Translations under genes and position numbers: made by a program
The notes under the pieces: model-generated
Database searches by the model: none
What the model was told of the DNA's origin: nothing
What the model saw: only the letters and a program-made list of their open reading frames with translations
Part shown: positions 8,401 through 17,250 of the stretch, one piece after another
Layout of the letters: each line of letters opens with the position of its first letter
Numbering within the stretch: the stretch's first letter is position 1
Assembly: GCA_905221145.1 (NCBI GenBank)
Contig: CAJNCA010000003.1
Coordinates: 83,190 to 147,189, forward strand
Source: a bacterium
Lineage (GTDB): Bacteria; Bacillota; Bacilli; Lactobacillales; Streptococcaceae
Reading direction: 5' to 3'
DNA: 64,000 bases

Positions 8401-10708
8401 TGGAGCTACCATTACCGTTTATGACAATCCAAATTCTCAAACTCCGCTTGCAACCTTGAAGAGCGAAGTTGGAGGAGACCTAGCAAGTTCACCATTGGAT
8501 TTGACAAATCAATCAGGTCTTCTTTACTACCGTACCCAGTTACCAGGTAAGGAAATTAGTAATGTCCTTGCAGTTACTGTTCCGAAAGATGATAGAAGAA
8601 TCAAGTCAGTCAGTCTAGAAACAGGACCTAAGAAAACAAGTTATGCTGAAGGGGAAGATTTGGACCTTAGAGGTGGTGTTCTTCGAGTTCAGTATGAAGG
8701 AGGAGCTGAGGACCAACTCATTCGCCTAACTCACGCAGGTGTATCCGTATCAGGCTTTGATACGCATCATAAGGGAGAACAAAATCTTACTTTACAATAT
8801 TTGGGACAACCGGTAAATGCTAATTTGTCAGTGACTGTTACTAGTCAAGATGAAGCAACTCCGAAAACAATTTTGGGAATTGAAGTAAGTCAGGAACCGA
8901 AAAAAGATTACTTAGTTGGGGATAGCTTAGACTTGTCTGAAGGACGCTTTGCAGTGGCTTATAGTAATGACACTATGGAAGAACATTCCTTTACTGATGA
9001 GGGAGTTGAAATTACTGGTTATGATGCTCAAAAGACTGGTCGTCAAACCTTGACACTTCATTACCAAGGGCATGAAGTTAACTTTGATGTTTTGGTATCT
9101 CCAAAAGCAGCATTGAACGATGAGTACCTCAAACAAAAATTAGCAGAAGTTGAAGCAGCTAAGAAAAAGGTGGTCTATAACTTTGCTTCACCAGAAGTAA
9201 AAGAAGCTTTCTTGAAAGCAATTGAAGCGGCTGAACAAGTGTTGAAAGACCATGAAACTAGCACCCAAGATCAGGTTAATGACCGACTTAATAAATTGAC
9301 AGAAGCTCATAAAGCCTTGAATGGTCAAGAGAAATTTACGGAAGAAAAGACCGAACTCGATCGCTTAACAGGTGAGGCTCAAGAACTCTTGGCTGCCAAA
9401 CCAAACCATCCTTCAGGTTCTGCCCTAGCTCCACTTCTTGAGAAGAACAAGGCCTTGGTTGAAAAAGTAGATTTGAGTCCAGAAGAGCTTGCTACAGCGA
9501 AACAGAGTCTAAAAGATCTGGTTGCCTTATTGAAAGAAGACAAACCAGCAGTCTTTTCTGATAGCAAAACAGGTGTTGAAGTACACTTCTCAAATAAAGA
9601 AAAGACTGTCATCAAGGGCTTGAAAGTAGAACGTGTCCAAGCAAGTGCTGAAGAGAAGAAGTACTTTGCAGGAGAAGATGCCCATGTCTTTGAAATAGAA
9701 GGTTTGGATGAAAAAGGTCAAGATGTTGATCTTTCTTACGCTTCTATTGTGAAAATTCCAATTGAAAAAGATAAGAAAGTGAAGAAAGTATTCTTCTTGC
9801 CTGAAGGCAAAGAAGCAGTAGAATTGGCTTTTGAACAAACGGATAGTCATGTCATCTTTACAGCACCACACTTCACGCATTATGCCTTTGTTTATGAGTC
9901 TGCTGAAAAACCACAACCTGCTAAACCAATAAAAAAGGTTATTTCAAGTAAGGAACCAACTGAAGGTGTCAAGAATTTGGTTGTGGATACTCCGAAATTA
10001 GAAGTCGAAGAGACAAGTATTGCCTTCGAACACCAAGAACGAACAAATCCAAATCTCCCAGTCGGTCAACGTCAACTTGTCCGAGCAGGAGTTGAGGGAC
10101 AAATTCGCCGCTTGATTGAAGTAGATAGTCAAGGCAATCGTACTCTTCGCGCTACAGAAGTTTTGAAAGAAGCAAGTCCTGAAATCGTAGAAGTAGGTAC
10201 TGGTCTCATCCCTGCCAATCCAGCACCACAAAACAAAGACCTTCCAAAACCTTCTAATCAACCAGCTCAACCAGCGTCTGACCAACAAAAGGCTCCTAAA
10301 TTGGAAGTCCAAGAGGAAAAGATTGACTTTGACCGTCAAGAACATGAAAATTCTGAGTTGCTAGTTGGGGAACAACGAGTCATCATACAGGGACGAGATG
10401 GTCTATTAAGACATGTCTTTGAAGTTGATGAAAATGGTCAGCGTCGCCTTCGTTCAATAGAGGTTATCCAAGAAGCCATTCCAGAAATTGTTGAAATTGG
10501 AACAAAAGTAAAAACAGAACCAGCAGCAGTAGCGCCTACACAAGAAAAACCAGCTCAAAATACAGCAGTTAAATCAGAAGAAGCAAGCAAACAATTGCCA
10601 AATACAGGAACAGTTGATGCTAATGAAGCCCTAATGGCAGGCTTGGCCAGCCTTGGTCTTGCTAGTTTAGCCTTGACCTTGAAACAGAAAAAAGAAGATG
10701 AAGATTAA
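5423..10708 (+). CDS. endoD: Cell-wall anchored endo-beta-N-acetylglucosaminidase (Endo-D type, GH85)
   Basis: A 1761-residue surface enzyme that cleaves the chitobiose core of N-glycans, releasing host glycans as food. In order: a YSIRK-type signal peptide (YSIRKLSVGACSLMIG, residues 12-27); an Ala/Glu/Thr-rich linker to about 175; the GH85 catalytic domain with YFINQETTG, where N335 and E337 match the catalytic pair described for endo-D; carbohydrate-binding and Ig-like modules (about 700-1200); helical FIVAR-like repeats (about 1230-1390); two G5-like repeats (about 1520-1600 and 1630-1700); and the sortase motif LPNTG at 1725 with a hydrophobic segment and charged tail. The strong AGGAGG site fixes the start. 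The promoter and a possible cre site suggest carbon-catabolite control. Confidence 0.95.
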   Translation: MKDPFFERRCRYSIRKLSVGACSLMIGAVLFAGPALAEETAVPENNGANTELVSGESEHSTNEADKQNVGEHARENKLENAEGVTTASETASPASNEAATTETAEAASVTKPEEKASEVVVETPSAEAKPKSDKETEAKPEATNQGDESKPAEEANKTEKEVQPDVPKNTEKTLKPKEIKFNSWDELLKWEPGAREDDAINRGSVALAPRRTGHLVNEKASKEAKVQALSNTNSKAKDHASVGGEEFKAYAFDYWQYLDSMVFWEGLVPTPDVIDAGHRNGVPVYGTLFFNWSNSIADQEKFAEALKQDADGSFPIARKLVDMAKYYGYDGYFINQETTGDLVEPLGEKMRQFMLYTKEYAAKVNHPIKYSWYDAMTYNYGRYHQDGLGEYNYQFMQPEGDKVPADNFFANFNWDKAKNDYTIATANWIGRNPYDVFAGLELQQGGSYKTKVKWNDILDENGKLRLSLGLFAPDTITSLGKTGEDYHKNEDIFFTGYQGDPTGQKPSDKDWYGIANLVADRTPAVGHTFTTSFNTGHGRKWFVDGKVSKDSEWNYRSVSGVLPTWRWWQKSTGDKLKASYDFEDAYNGGTSLKFAGDLSGATKQDVNLYSTRLKVTDTTKLHVAHKGGKGTKVYVEFATKKDYTYGDEAARKELTVSDNWTTDDFDLSALAGKTIYGIKLYFENDKDLKGYQFNLGQLTISNNQDAPQAPTTVAVAKQVLKNAQEAEAVVQFEGNKDADFYEVYEKDGDSWKLLTGSSSTTIYLPKVSRSASAQGTTQELKVVAVGKNGVRSEAATTTFDWGMTVKDTSLPKPLAENIVPGATVIDSTFPKTEGGEGIEGMLNGTITSLSDKWSSGQLSGSVDIRLTQPRTVVRWVMDHAGAGGESVNDGLMNTKDFDLYYKDADGQWKLAKEVRGNKAHVTDITLDKPITAQDWRLNVVTSDNGTPWKAIRIYNWKMYEKLDTESVNIPMAKAAARTLGNNKVQVGFADVPAGATITVYDNPNSQTPLATLKSEVGGDLASSPLDLTNQSGLLYYRTQLPGKEISNVLAVTVPKDDRRIKSVSLETGPKKTSYAEGEDLDLRGGVLRVQYEGGAEDQLIRLTHAGVSVSGFDTHHKGEQNLTLQYLGQPVNANLSVTVTSQDEATPKTILGIEVSQEPKKDYLVGDSLDLSEGRFAVAYSNDTMEEHSFTDEGVEITGYDAQKTGRQTLTLHYQGHEVNFDVLVSPKAALNDEYLKQKLAEVEAAKKKVVYNFASPEVKEAFLKAIEAAEQVLKDHETSTQDQVNDRLNKLTEAHKALNGQEKFTEEKTELDRLTGEAQELLAAKPNHPSGSALAPLLEKNKALVEKVDLSPEELATAKQSLKDLVALLKEDKPAVFSDSKTGVEVHFSNKEKTVIKGLKVERVQASAEEKKYFAGEDAHVFEIEGLDEKGQDVDLSYASIVKIPIEKDKKVKKVFFLPEGKEAVELAFEQTDSHVIFTAPHFTHYAFVYESAEKPQPAKPIKKVISSKEPTEGVKNLVVDTPKLEVEETSIAFEHQERTNPNLPVGQRQLVRAGVEGQIRRLIEVDSQGNRTLRATEVLKEASPEIVEVGTGLIPANPAPQNKDLPKPSNQPAQPASDQQKAPKLEVQEEKIDFDRQEHENSELLVGEQRVIIQGRDGLLRHVFEVDENGQRRLRSIEVIQEAIPEIVEIGTKVKTEPAAVAPTQEKPAQNTAVKSEEASKQLPNTGTVDANEALMAGLASLGLASLALTLKQKKEDED

Positions 10709-10755
10709 ATATCGAAAAATCTTGTGAAATCTTTCCTTATATTTCCAAAGTGTGA

Positions 10756-10761
10756 TATAAT
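10756..10761 (+). promoter_or_regulatory. Extended -10 promoter of pgk
   Basis: TG-A-TATAAT 37 nt before the pgk ATG, with no good -35. A TGn extension commonly compensates in pneumococci. AAAGGGG is the ribosome site. Confidence 0.65.
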
Positions 10762-10797
10762 AGTTTCGAATAAAATAAATAAAGGGGTTTTTGTAAC

Positions 10798-11994
10798 ATG
10801 GCAAAACTTACTGTTAAAGACGTTGACTTGAAAGGTAAAAAAGTCCTCGTTCGTGTTGACTTCAACGTACCATTGAAAGATGGCGTAATCACTAACGACA
10901 ACCGTATCACAGCAGCTCTTCCAACTATTAAGTACATCATCGAACAAGGTGGACGTGCAATTCTTTTCTCTCACCTTGGACGTGTGAAAGAAGAAGCTGA
11001 TAAAGCTGGTAAATCACTTGCTCCTGTAGCGGCAGACTTGGCAGCAAAACTTGGTCAAGATGTTGTTTTCCCAGGTGTAACTCGTGGGGCTGAATTGGAA
11101 GCAGCTATCAACGCTCTTGAAGATGGACAAGTTCTTTTGGTTGAAAACACTCGTTACGAAGATGTTGACGGCAAGAAAGAATCTAAAAACGATCCTGAAC
11201 TTGGTAAATACTGGGCATCACTTGGAGATGGTATCTTCGTAAATGATGCATTCGGTACAGCTCACCGTGCACACGCATCTAACGTTGGTATCTCAGCAAA
11301 CGTTGAAAAAGCAGTTGCTGGTTTCCTTCTTGAAAACGAAATTGCCTACATCCAAGAAGCAGTTGAAACTCCAGAACGTCCATTCGTAGCGATCCTTGGT
11401 GGTTCAAAAGTTTCAGACAAGATCGGTGTTATCGAAAACTTGCTTGAAAAAGCTGATAAAGTCCTTATCGGTGGTGGTATGACTTACACATTCTACAAAG
11501 CACAAGGTATCGAAATCGGTAACTCACTTGTAGAAGAAGACAAATTGGATGTTGCGAAAGCTCTTCTTGAAAAAGCAAACGGTAAATTGATCTTGCCAGT
11601 TGATTCTAAAGAAGCTAACGCATTTGCTGGTTACACTGAAGTGCGTGACACTGAAGGTGAAGCAGTTTCTGAAGGCTTCCTTGGTCTTGACATCGGTCCA
11701 AAATCTATCGCTAAATTTGACGAAGCTTTGACTGGTGCCAAAACAGTTGTATGGAACGGACCTATGGGTGTATTTGAAAACCCAGACTTCCAAGCTGGTA
11801 CAATCGGTGTGATGGACGCTATCGTGAAACAACCAGGCGTTAAATCAATCATCGGTGGTGGTGACTCAGCTGCCGCAGCCATCAACCTTGGACGTGCAGA
11901 CAAATTCTCATGGATCTCTACTGGTGGTGGAGCATCAATGGAACTTCTTGAAGGTAAAGTTCTTCCAGGACTTGCAGCCTTGACTGAAAAATAA
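10798..11994 (+). CDS. pgk: Phosphoglycerate kinase
   Basis: 398 residues, the usual bacterial length. The enzyme makes ATP and 3-phosphoglycerate from 1,3-bisphosphoglycerate in glycolysis. The N-terminal [16 protein letters not shown] is the PGK signature, the substrate-binding basic patch and HLGR motif follow, and the nucleotide-binding end carries GPMGVFE and GGGDSAAA. Codon use is strongly biased to preferred codons, as expected for a highly expressed gene. It is monocistronic between its own promoter and a 12-bp terminator. Confidence 0.98.
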   Translation: MAKLTVKDVDLKGKKVLVRVDFNVPLKDGVITNDNRITAALPTIKYIIEQGGRAILFSHLGRVKEEADKAGKSLAPVAADLAAKLGQDVVFPGVTRGAELEAAINALEDGQVLLVENTRYEDVDGKKESKNDPELGKYWASLGDGIFVNDAFGTAHRAHASNVGISANVEKAVAGFLLENEIAYIQEAVETPERPFVAILGGSKVSDKIGVIENLLEKADKVLIGGGMTYTFYKAQGIEIGNSLVEEDKLDVAKALLEKANGKLILPVDSKEANAFAGYTEVRDTEGEAVSEGFLGLDIGPKSIAKFDEALTGAKTVVWNGPMGVFENPDFQAGTIGVMDAIVKQPGVKSIIGGGDSAAAAINLGRADKFSWISTGGGASMELLEGKVLPGLAALTEK

Positions 11995-12011
11995 GATTTC
12001 ATAAATAAATC

Positions 12012-12047
12012 AAAGAAGAGAGGGATGAAAATTCCTCTTTTCTTTTA
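12012..12047 (+). terminator. Terminator after pgk
   Basis: A 12-bp stem (12012-12023 with 12034-12045, one G-U pair) with a 10-nt loop and a T-rich right arm. Confidence 0.85.
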
Positions 12048-12129
12048 CTGAAAATAAAAACGTTTCCTCTCAACTATTGCTCATAAAAATCACCGATTTA
12101 TGATAAAATGGAAATAGAAAGTTGAGATT

Positions 12130-12657
12130 ATGAGTTATTTTAAAAAATATAAATTCGATAAATCCCAGTTCAAACTTGGTATGCGAACCTTTAAAACAGG
12201 TATTGCTGTTTTTCTAGTCCTCTTGATTTTTGGCTTTTTTGGCTGGAAAGGTCTTCAAATCGGTGCTTTAACAGCTGTGTTTAGCCTGAGGGAGAGTTTT
12301 GATAAGAGTGTCCATTTTGGGACTTCGCGTATTCTAGGAAATAGTATCGGTGGCCTCTATGCCCTCCTCTTCTTCCTATTAAATACCTTTTTCCACGAAG
12401 CTTTTTGGGTGACCTTGGTAGTTGTTCCAATCTGCACCATGTTAACCATTATGACAAACGTAGCCATGAATAACAAAGCAGGTGTTATAGGTGGTGTAGC
12501 AGCTATGTTAATCATTACCCTATCGATTCCGAGTGGTGAAACAATTTTGTACGTGTTTGCGCGTGTATCAGAAACTTTTATGGGGGTTTTTGTCGCAATC
12601 CTCGTAAATTACGATATTGACCGTATTCGACTCTTTTTAGAGAAAAAAGAAAAATAA
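12130..12657 (+). CDS. FUSC-like membrane protein (aromatic acid exporter family, ArAE_1)
   Basis: 175 residues with four to five hydrophobic segments after a short basic N-terminus. The pattern GMRTFKTGIAVFLVLLI and the central LTAVFSLRESFDKSVHFG match the N-terminal membrane half of the FUSC/DUF939 family, whose role in Gram-positives is unproven. It lacks the soluble C-terminal domain of long members. Its stop codon immediately precedes the GlnR box of glnRA, so transcription may read into glnR. Start ATG at 12130; the ribosome site is weak (GAAAGTTGAG). Confidence 0.7.
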   Translation: MSYFKKYKFDKSQFKLGMRTFKTGIAVFLVLLIFGFFGWKGLQIGALTAVFSLRESFDKSVHFGTSRILGNSIGGLYALLFFLLNTFFHEAFWVTLVVVPICTMLTIMTNVAMNNKAGVIGGVAAMLIITLSIPSGETILYVFARVSETFMGVFVAILVNYDIDRIRLFLEKKEK

Positions 12658-12674
12658 TGTTACATTTTATAACA
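12658..12674 (+). promoter_or_regulatory. GlnR operator of glnRA
   Basis: TGTTA-N7-TAACA is a perfect match to the GlnR/TnrA box. It lies just upstream of the glnR promoter, consistent with nitrogen-dependent autorepression as known in B. subtilis and S. pneumoniae. Confidence 0.9.
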
Positions 12675-12681
12675 TTATCAA

Positions 12682-12710
12682 TTGACGTTTGTCTTTTTTT
12701 AGACTATAAT
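12682..12710 (+). promoter_or_regulatory. Promoter of glnRA
   Basis: TTGACG (12682-12687), a 17-nt spacer and TATAAT (12705-12710), 24 nt before the glnR start. Confidence 0.85.
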
Positions 12711-12733
12711 AGACAGAAAGAAGGAAATTGTAA

Positions 12734-13090
12734 ATGAAGGAAAAAGAATTTCGCCGAAATATGGCTGTTTTTCCTATCGGCAGTGTTATGAAGCTGACCG
12801 ATCTATCGGCGCGTCAGATTCGTTATTATGAAGATCAAGAGTTGATTAAACCTGATCGAAACGAAGGGAACCGTCGCATGTATTCCTTGAATGACATGGA
12901 TCGTCTGCTTGAAATCAAAGATTATATCTCTGAAGGTTATAATATCGCTGCCATTAAGAAAAAATATGCTGAACGTGAAGCGAAATCCAAGAAAGCGGTG
13001 AGTCAGACTGAGGTGCGTCGTGCACTTCACAATGAACTCCTTCAACAGGGTCGCTTTGCTTCAGTACGGTCACCTTTTGGTCGCGGTTAG
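12734..13090 (+). CDS. glnR: Nitrogen regulator GlnR (MerR family repressor)
   Basis: 118 residues. The N-terminal MerR winged helix is seen in FPIGSVMKLTDLSARQIRYYEDQELIKP, and the helical tail QGRFASVRSPFGRG resembles the C-terminal GlnR segment that senses feedback-inhibited glutamine synthetase. GlnR represses glnRA and other nitrogen genes in rich nitrogen. It is co-transcribed with glnA 36 nt downstream. An operator and promoter lie immediately upstream. Confidence 0.95.
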   Translation: MKEKEFRRNMAVFPIGSVMKLTDLSARQIRYYEDQELIKPDRNEGNRRMYSLNDMDRLLEIKDYISEGYNIAAIKKKYAEREAKSKKAVSQTEVRRALHNELLQQGRFASVRSPFGRG

Positions 13091-13126
13091 GTAACCGCAA
13101 GTAGTCATACATTAAGGAGAAAACTC

Positions 13127-14473
13127 ATGCCAATCACAGCTGCAGATATTCGTCGTGAAGTCAAGGAAAAAAATGTTACCTTTATTCGTCTTATGTTCTC
13201 AGATATTTTGGGAACCATGAAAAACGTCGAAATTCCTGCTACAGATGAACAGTTAGATAAAGTCTTGTCAAACAAGGCGATGTTTGATGGATCTTCTATT
13301 GAAGGTTTTGTACGTATCAATGAGTCAGATATGTACTTGTACCCAGACTTGGATACATGGACAGTCTTCCCTTGGGGAGATGAAAATGGAAGTGTTGCAG
13401 GTCTGATCTGTGATGTCTATACAACAGAAGGTGAACCATTTGCAGGTGACCCTCGTGGCAATTTGAAACGCGCTCTTCGTCACATGGAAGAAGTGGGATT
13501 CAAATCTTTCAACCTTGGTCCAGAACCAGAATTCTTCCTATTTAAATTGGATGAAAATGGAGATCCAACACTTGAAGTAAATGACAAGGGTGGCTACTTT
13601 GATTTGGCGCCTACTGACCTTGCGGACAATACACGTCGTGAGATTGTGAATGTCTTGACCAAAATGGGATTTGAAGTAGAAGCGAGTCACCACGAGGTTG
13701 CGGTTGGACAGCATGAAATTGACTTCAAGTACGATGAAGTTCTCCGTGCTTGTGATAAGATTCAAATCTTTAAACTTGTTGTTAAAACCATTGCTCGCAA
13801 ACACGGACTTTACGCAACCTTTATGGCCAAACCAAAATTTGGTATTGCTGGATCAGGTATGCACTGTAATATGTCCTTGTTTGATGCAGAAGGAAACAAT
13901 GCCTTCTTTGATCCAAATGATCCAAAAGGAATGCAGTTGTCAGAAACGGCCTACCATTTCCTCGGTGGTTTGATCAAACATGCTTACAACTATACTGCTA
14001 TCATGAACCCAACGGTTAACTCATACAAACGTTTGGTTCCAGGTTATGAAGCGCCTGTTTATATTGCTTGGGCTGGTCGTAACCGTTCGCCACTTGTGCG
14101 CGTGCCAGCTTCACGTGGTATGGGAACTCGTCTTGAGTTGCGTTCAGTGGACCCAATGGCAAACCCATACATCGCTATGGCGGTTCTTTTGGAAGTTGGT
14201 TTGCATGGTATTGAAAATAAAATCGAAGCACCAGCTCCTATCGAAGAAAATATCTACATCATGACAGCAGAAGAGCGTAAGGAAGCTGGTATTACAGACC
14301 TTCCATCAACTCTTCACAACGCTTTGAAGGCTTTAACAGAGGATGAGGTTGTCAGAGCAGCCCTCGGAGAACATATCTATACTAGCTTCCTTGAAGCCAA
14401 ACGAATCGAATGGGCAAGTTATGCAACCTTCGTTTCACAATGGGAAATTGATAATTATTTAGACCTTTACTAA
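13127..14473 (+). CDS. glnA: Glutamine synthetase type I
   Basis: 448 residues, typical of the GSI-alpha form of Firmicutes that lacks the adenylylation site. The enzyme makes glutamine from glutamate, ammonia and ATP as a dodecamer. Visible motifs: [10 protein letters not shown] near residue 55, the metal-binding [20 protein letters not shown], and the C-terminal [14 protein letters not shown]. It forms an operon with glnR (AAGGAG before the ATG) and is the sensor partner of GlnR, as its feedback-inhibited form activates GlnR binding. Confidence 0.97.
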   Translation: MPITAADIRREVKEKNVTFIRLMFSDILGTMKNVEIPATDEQLDKVLSNKAMFDGSSIEGFVRINESDMYLYPDLDTWTVFPWGDENGSVAGLICDVYTTEGEPFAGDPRGNLKRALRHMEEVGFKSFNLGPEPEFFLFKLDENGDPTLEVNDKGGYFDLAPTDLADNTRREIVNVLTKMGFEVEASHHEVAVGQHEIDFKYDEVLRACDKIQIFKLVVKTIARKHGLYATFMAKPKFGIAGSGMHCNMSLFDAEGNNAFFDPNDPKGMQLSETAYHFLGGLIKHAYNYTAIMNPTVNSYKRLVPGYEAPVYIAWAGRNRSPLVRVPASRGMGTRLELRSVDPMANPYIAMAVLLEVGLHGIENKIEAPAPIEENIYIMTAEERKEAGITDLPSTLHNALKALTEDEVVRAALGEHIYTSFLEAKRIEWASYATFVSQWEIDNYLDLY

Positions 14474-14481
14474 TAAATGAG

Positions 14482-14509
14482 AAAGATTGCCTGAGGGTAA
14501 TCTTTTTTT
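14482..14509 (+). terminator. Terminator after glnA
   Basis: A 10-bp stem (14482-14491 with 14496-14505, one G-U) followed by a T run. Confidence 0.85.
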
Positions 14510-14510
14510 C

Positions 14511-14564
14511 TTGCTTTTTATATCGAGGTGTGATATATTTTATATAACGAGATACGATATATCG
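14511..14564 (+). promoter_or_regulatory. padR promoter with palindromic operator candidates
   Basis: TTGCTT (14511-14516), a 17-nt spacer, then TG-A-TATATT (14534-14539). The perfect palindrome CGATATATCG lies at 14555-14564, and related ATATCG/CGAGATA half-sites flank the -10. PadR proteins usually bind such dyads in their own promoters, so autorepression is inferred. Confidence 0.5.
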
Positions 14565-14587
14565 AACTGAATAGGAGGCGGCTATAC

Positions 14588-14908
14588 ATGGAATTGACGG
14601 ATAAGATTCGTCGAGTTTATCTTCCCATGACGGAAACGGGCTTTTATATCTTGTTCTGTCTGCAGAAGGAGAATCATGGATATGGTATTACACAAAAGGT
14701 CAAGGAGATGACAGATTCGCAAATCTTGATTAGTCCTGGGACCATGTATGGAACCTTGTCAAAAATGGAAAAGGATGGTTTGATTTCCTTTGTCCGCGAA
14801 GAGGAAAAACGGAAAATCTATCAGATTACAGACTTGGGACGAAAAGTCTTAGATATTGAATTGAAGCGTATTGAGCGGCTCTACAGAAATAGTCGGGAGG
14901 AAGGATGA
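14588..14908 (+). CDS. PadR family transcriptional regulator
   Basis: 106 residues, a PadR-type winged helix (ETGFYILFCLQKENHGYGITQKV, then SPGTMYGTLSKMEKDGLI and a YQITDLGRKVL wing) with a short C-terminal helix. Such short PadR proteins control a neighbouring membrane protein and their own gene in response to small ligands or envelope stress. AGGAGG at 14574-14579 supports the ATG. The downstream DUF2812 gene overlaps by 4 nt, so they are translationally coupled. Confidence 0.9.
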   Translation: MELTDKIRRVYLPMTETGFYILFCLQKENHGYGITQKVKEMTDSQILISPGTMYGTLSKMEKDGLISFVREEEKRKIYQITDLGRKVLDIELKRIERLYRNSREEG

Positions 14909-15474
14909 TGGAAAAGAAAATTGTTTACCGAATTTTTACAATTGCGGATTATGAGAGGGAGGCTCTATACTTTAGAGAAATGCATGCTAAGGGATGGAAA
15001 CTTAGGGAAGTAAGCTACTCTATCTTATTGTTTGCAGTTAAGTATACCTTTGAAAAGTGTCAGCCTGAGCAAGTGTCTTATCAGTTGGATTTTTACCCAA
15101 TGGAAAAATCAGATAGATCCTCCTATTTACAACTATTTAAAGACTTTGGCTGGGAGCATATTACAGACTTTAATAGTTTTTCCTATTTTAGAAAAGCGCA
15201 TTCTGAAATTGAATCGGATGCAGAATTTGAAATCTATAATGACGCTGCTGGGAAGTTAGCTATGGTTAATCGCATTTTAAGACTGCGATTAGTACCTGTT
15301 TTACTTTTGCTAGCCATACATATACCATTCTTACTTAAATTGCTCAATAGGAGTAATGCGTATGGTCTATGGAGTTTTCTTGCGGTCGGGCTAGATGTTT
15401 TCTTGTCTTTAATCCTTTTGTTAATAGTTGCCTATATTAGCTGGAAGTTATGGCATAAAAAGAAGGAATTGTAG
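14905..15474 (+). CDS. DUF2812 domain membrane protein
   Basis: 189 residues: an N-terminal cytoplasmic DUF2812 domain of about 115 residues (RIFTIADYEREALYFREMHAKGWKL ... KCQPEQVSYQLDF) followed by two transmembrane helices (about 130-150 and 160-182) and a basic tail. DUF2812 proteins are habitually encoded beside PadR regulators; their function is unknown. The start overlaps the padR stop. A second copy of the family follows but is interrupted. Confidence 0.85.
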   Translation: MMEKKIVYRIFTIADYEREALYFREMHAKGWKLREVSYSILLFAVKYTFEKCQPEQVSYQLDFYPMEKSDRSSYLQLFKDFGWEHITDFNSFSYFRKAHSEIESDAEFEIYNDAAGKLAMVNRILRLRLVPVLLLLAIHIPFLLKLLNRSNAYGLWSFLAVGLDVFLSLILLLIVAYISWKLWHKKKEL

Positions 15475-15516
15475 ATTTATGATAGGGCAGGTATGCTCAA
15501 AATTGGAGGGAAAGTC

Positions 15517-16029
15517 ATGATAAATAAAAAGCAATTTCGTATTTTTACCATTGTTGATTTGGACAAGGAAGAAGAGTATCTGCATGAGATGCACTTAAAA
15601 GGTTGGAGGTATAGAACGAGTCGTTTTGGTTTTTTCTATTTTGATTAATGTCAACCAGACGATGTCAGCTACCGTATCTATGACTCTAGATTTCTTAAAA
15701 AGTATCAGCATGAATTGCAAGATTTTAGAAATAGAGGTTGGGAATTGATAGGAGCAGGTTCTTGTTCAATTCTTCGTAAATCGGCTTCTGATATACTTTC
15801 AGAGGATCAAGTTTATATGAGCAAGAGTCTCGGATGGGAAGTTATGCAATCTAGACTTCGTTCCTGTACAGCTACTTTTTTAGGTGGAATTGTTGTTTGT
15901 ATGAGTCAATTTAAAGAAGAGCTTTCTATATCTTTCTTTATTATTTTTCTTTTATATGCTTTAATGATTTCTTATCTAATCCATGGTTTTTTCAGGCTTA
16001 AAAAGAAATACCGAGTAGATGGAAGGTAA
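15517..16029 (+). pseudogene. Second DUF2812 protein, interrupted by a nonsense codon
   Basis: An ATG at 15517 after GGAGGG opens a frame (MINKKQFRIFTIVDLDKEEEYLHEMHLKGWRYRT) clearly homologous to the preceding protein. Codon 44 is TAA (15646-15648), after which the same frame continues without another stop to 16029 (CQPDDVSYRIYDSRF ... two membrane segments). In the neighbour the matching position is the Lys before CQPEQVSYQ, so a single AAA/AAG to TAA change explains the break. Either the gene is dead or this is a sequencing error or rare allele. Confidence 0.85.
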
Positions 16030-16053
16030 AGCTCTAGGTCTTCAGACTGATTT

Positions 16054-16080
16054 TTAGCACTCTTGATAAAAGAGTGCTAA
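16054..16080 (+). promoter_or_regulatory. CIRCE element 1 (hrcA operon)
   Basis: TTAGCACTC-N9-GAGTGCTAA, a perfect CIRCE, located upstream of the -35. The HrcA repressor binds this inverted repeat. Confidence 0.97.
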
Positions 16081-16097
16081 TTTTTTGAGTTTTTATC

Positions 16098-16125
16098 TTG
16101 ACATTCTCTTCTAAGGGTGTATAAT
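16098..16125 (+). promoter_or_regulatory. Sigma-A promoter of hrcA-grpE-dnaK
   Basis: TTGACA (16098-16103), a 16-nt spacer and TATAAT (16120-16125), sandwiched between two CIRCE elements. Confidence 0.92.
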
Positions 16126-16136
16126 AGAATCATGAG

Positions 16137-16163
16137 TTAGCACTTGAGTGTGTTGAGTGCTAA
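16137..16163 (+). promoter_or_regulatory. CIRCE element 2 (hrcA operon)
   Basis: TTAGCACTT-N9-GAGTGCTAA, one mismatch in the left arm, overlapping the expected 5' end of the mRNA. Confidence 0.93.
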
Positions 16164-16189
16164 TTGATCAGACAGAGAGGAGTGATGAG

Positions 16190-17224
16190 ATGGTTACAGA
16201 GCGTCAGCAGGATATTTTAAATCTGATTATTGACATCTTTACCAAAACGCACGAACCTGTCGGATCCAAAGCCTTGCAAGAGTCTATTAACTCTAGCAGT
16301 GCTACCATTCGTAATGATATGGCGGCTTTAGAAAAGCAAGGGTTGCTTGAGAAGGCTCATACTTCAAGCGGTCGGATGCCAAGTGTTGCTGGTTTTCAGT
16401 ACTATGTAAAACACTCACTGGATTTTGATCGACTGGCTGAAAATGAGGTATATGAGATTGTCAAAGCCTTTGATCAGGAATTCTTCAAACTAGAGGACAT
16501 TCTGCAAGAGGCTGCCAATCTACTGACAGACTTGAGTGGCTGTACGGTAGTGGCACTGGATGTTGAGCCGAGCAGGCAACGTTTGACAGCCTTTGATATC
16601 GTTGTTTTGGGGCAACATACAGCCTTGGCGGTATTCACCCTGGACGAGTCTCGAACGGTTACCAGTCAGTTTCTGATTCCAAGGAACTTCTTGCAGGAAG
16701 ATTTGCTGAAACTGAAGGCAATCATTCAAGAACGTTTCCTCGGTCACACCGTTCTAGATATTCACTACAAGATTCGGACGGAGATTCCGCAGATTATCCA
16801 GCGTTACTTTACAACAACGGATAATGTCATGGATCTCTTTGAACATATCTTTAAGGAAATGTTCAACGAAAATATCGTGGTGGCAGGCAAGGTCAATCTC
16901 TTGAATTTTGCCAATCTGGCAGCTTATCAGTTCTTTGACCAACCGCAAAAGGTGGCCTTGGAGATTCGTGAAGGGCTGCATGAAGATCAGATGCAAAATG
17001 TCCGTGTTGCGGACAGTCAAGAATCCTGTCTAGCTGACCTAGCGGTGATTAGTAGCAAGTTCCTCATTCCTTATCGGGGAGTTGGAATTTTAGCAATTAT
17101 CGGTCCGGTCAATCTGGATTACCAACAGCTAATCAACCAAGTCAATGTAGTCAATCGTGTTTTGACCATGAAGTTGACAGATTTTTATCGCTACCTCAGC
17201 AGTAATCATTACGAAGTACATTAA
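16190..17224 (+). CDS. hrcA: Heat-inducible transcription repressor HrcA
   Basis: 344 residues. An N-terminal winged helix ([58 protein letters not shown]) is followed by the GAF-like HrcA core. HrcA represses the dnaK and groE operons through CIRCE, and its activity depends on GroEL. I chose the ATG at 16190 because AGAGAGG is 10-16 nt upstream and the protein then begins at the conserved MVTERQQ; the frame extends 11 codons further up, into CIRCE 2, but this is not conserved. It is the first gene of hrcA-grpE-dnaK. Confidence 0.96.
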   Translation: MVTERQQDILNLIIDIFTKTHEPVGSKALQESINSSSATIRNDMAALEKQGLLEKAHTSSGRMPSVAGFQYYVKHSLDFDRLAENEVYEIVKAFDQEFFKLEDILQEAANLLTDLSGCTVVALDVEPSRQRLTAFDIVVLGQHTALAVFTLDESRTVTSQFLIPRNFLQEDLLKLKAIIQERFLGHTVLDIHYKIRTEIPQIIQRYFTTTDNVMDLFEHIFKEMFNENIVVAGKVNLLNFANLAAYQFFDQPQKVALEIREGLHEDQMQNVRVADSQESCLADLAVISSKFLIPYRGVGILAIIGPVNLDYQQLINQVNVVNRVLTMKLTDFYRYLSSNHYEVH

Positions 17225-17250
17225 GATTGAAATCATTAAAGGAGGCGAAA

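Noticed and set aside
16157..16189. Upstream GTG start for hrcA
   Set aside because: It falls inside CIRCE 2 and adds residues not typical of HrcA; the ATG at 16190 has the ribosome site.
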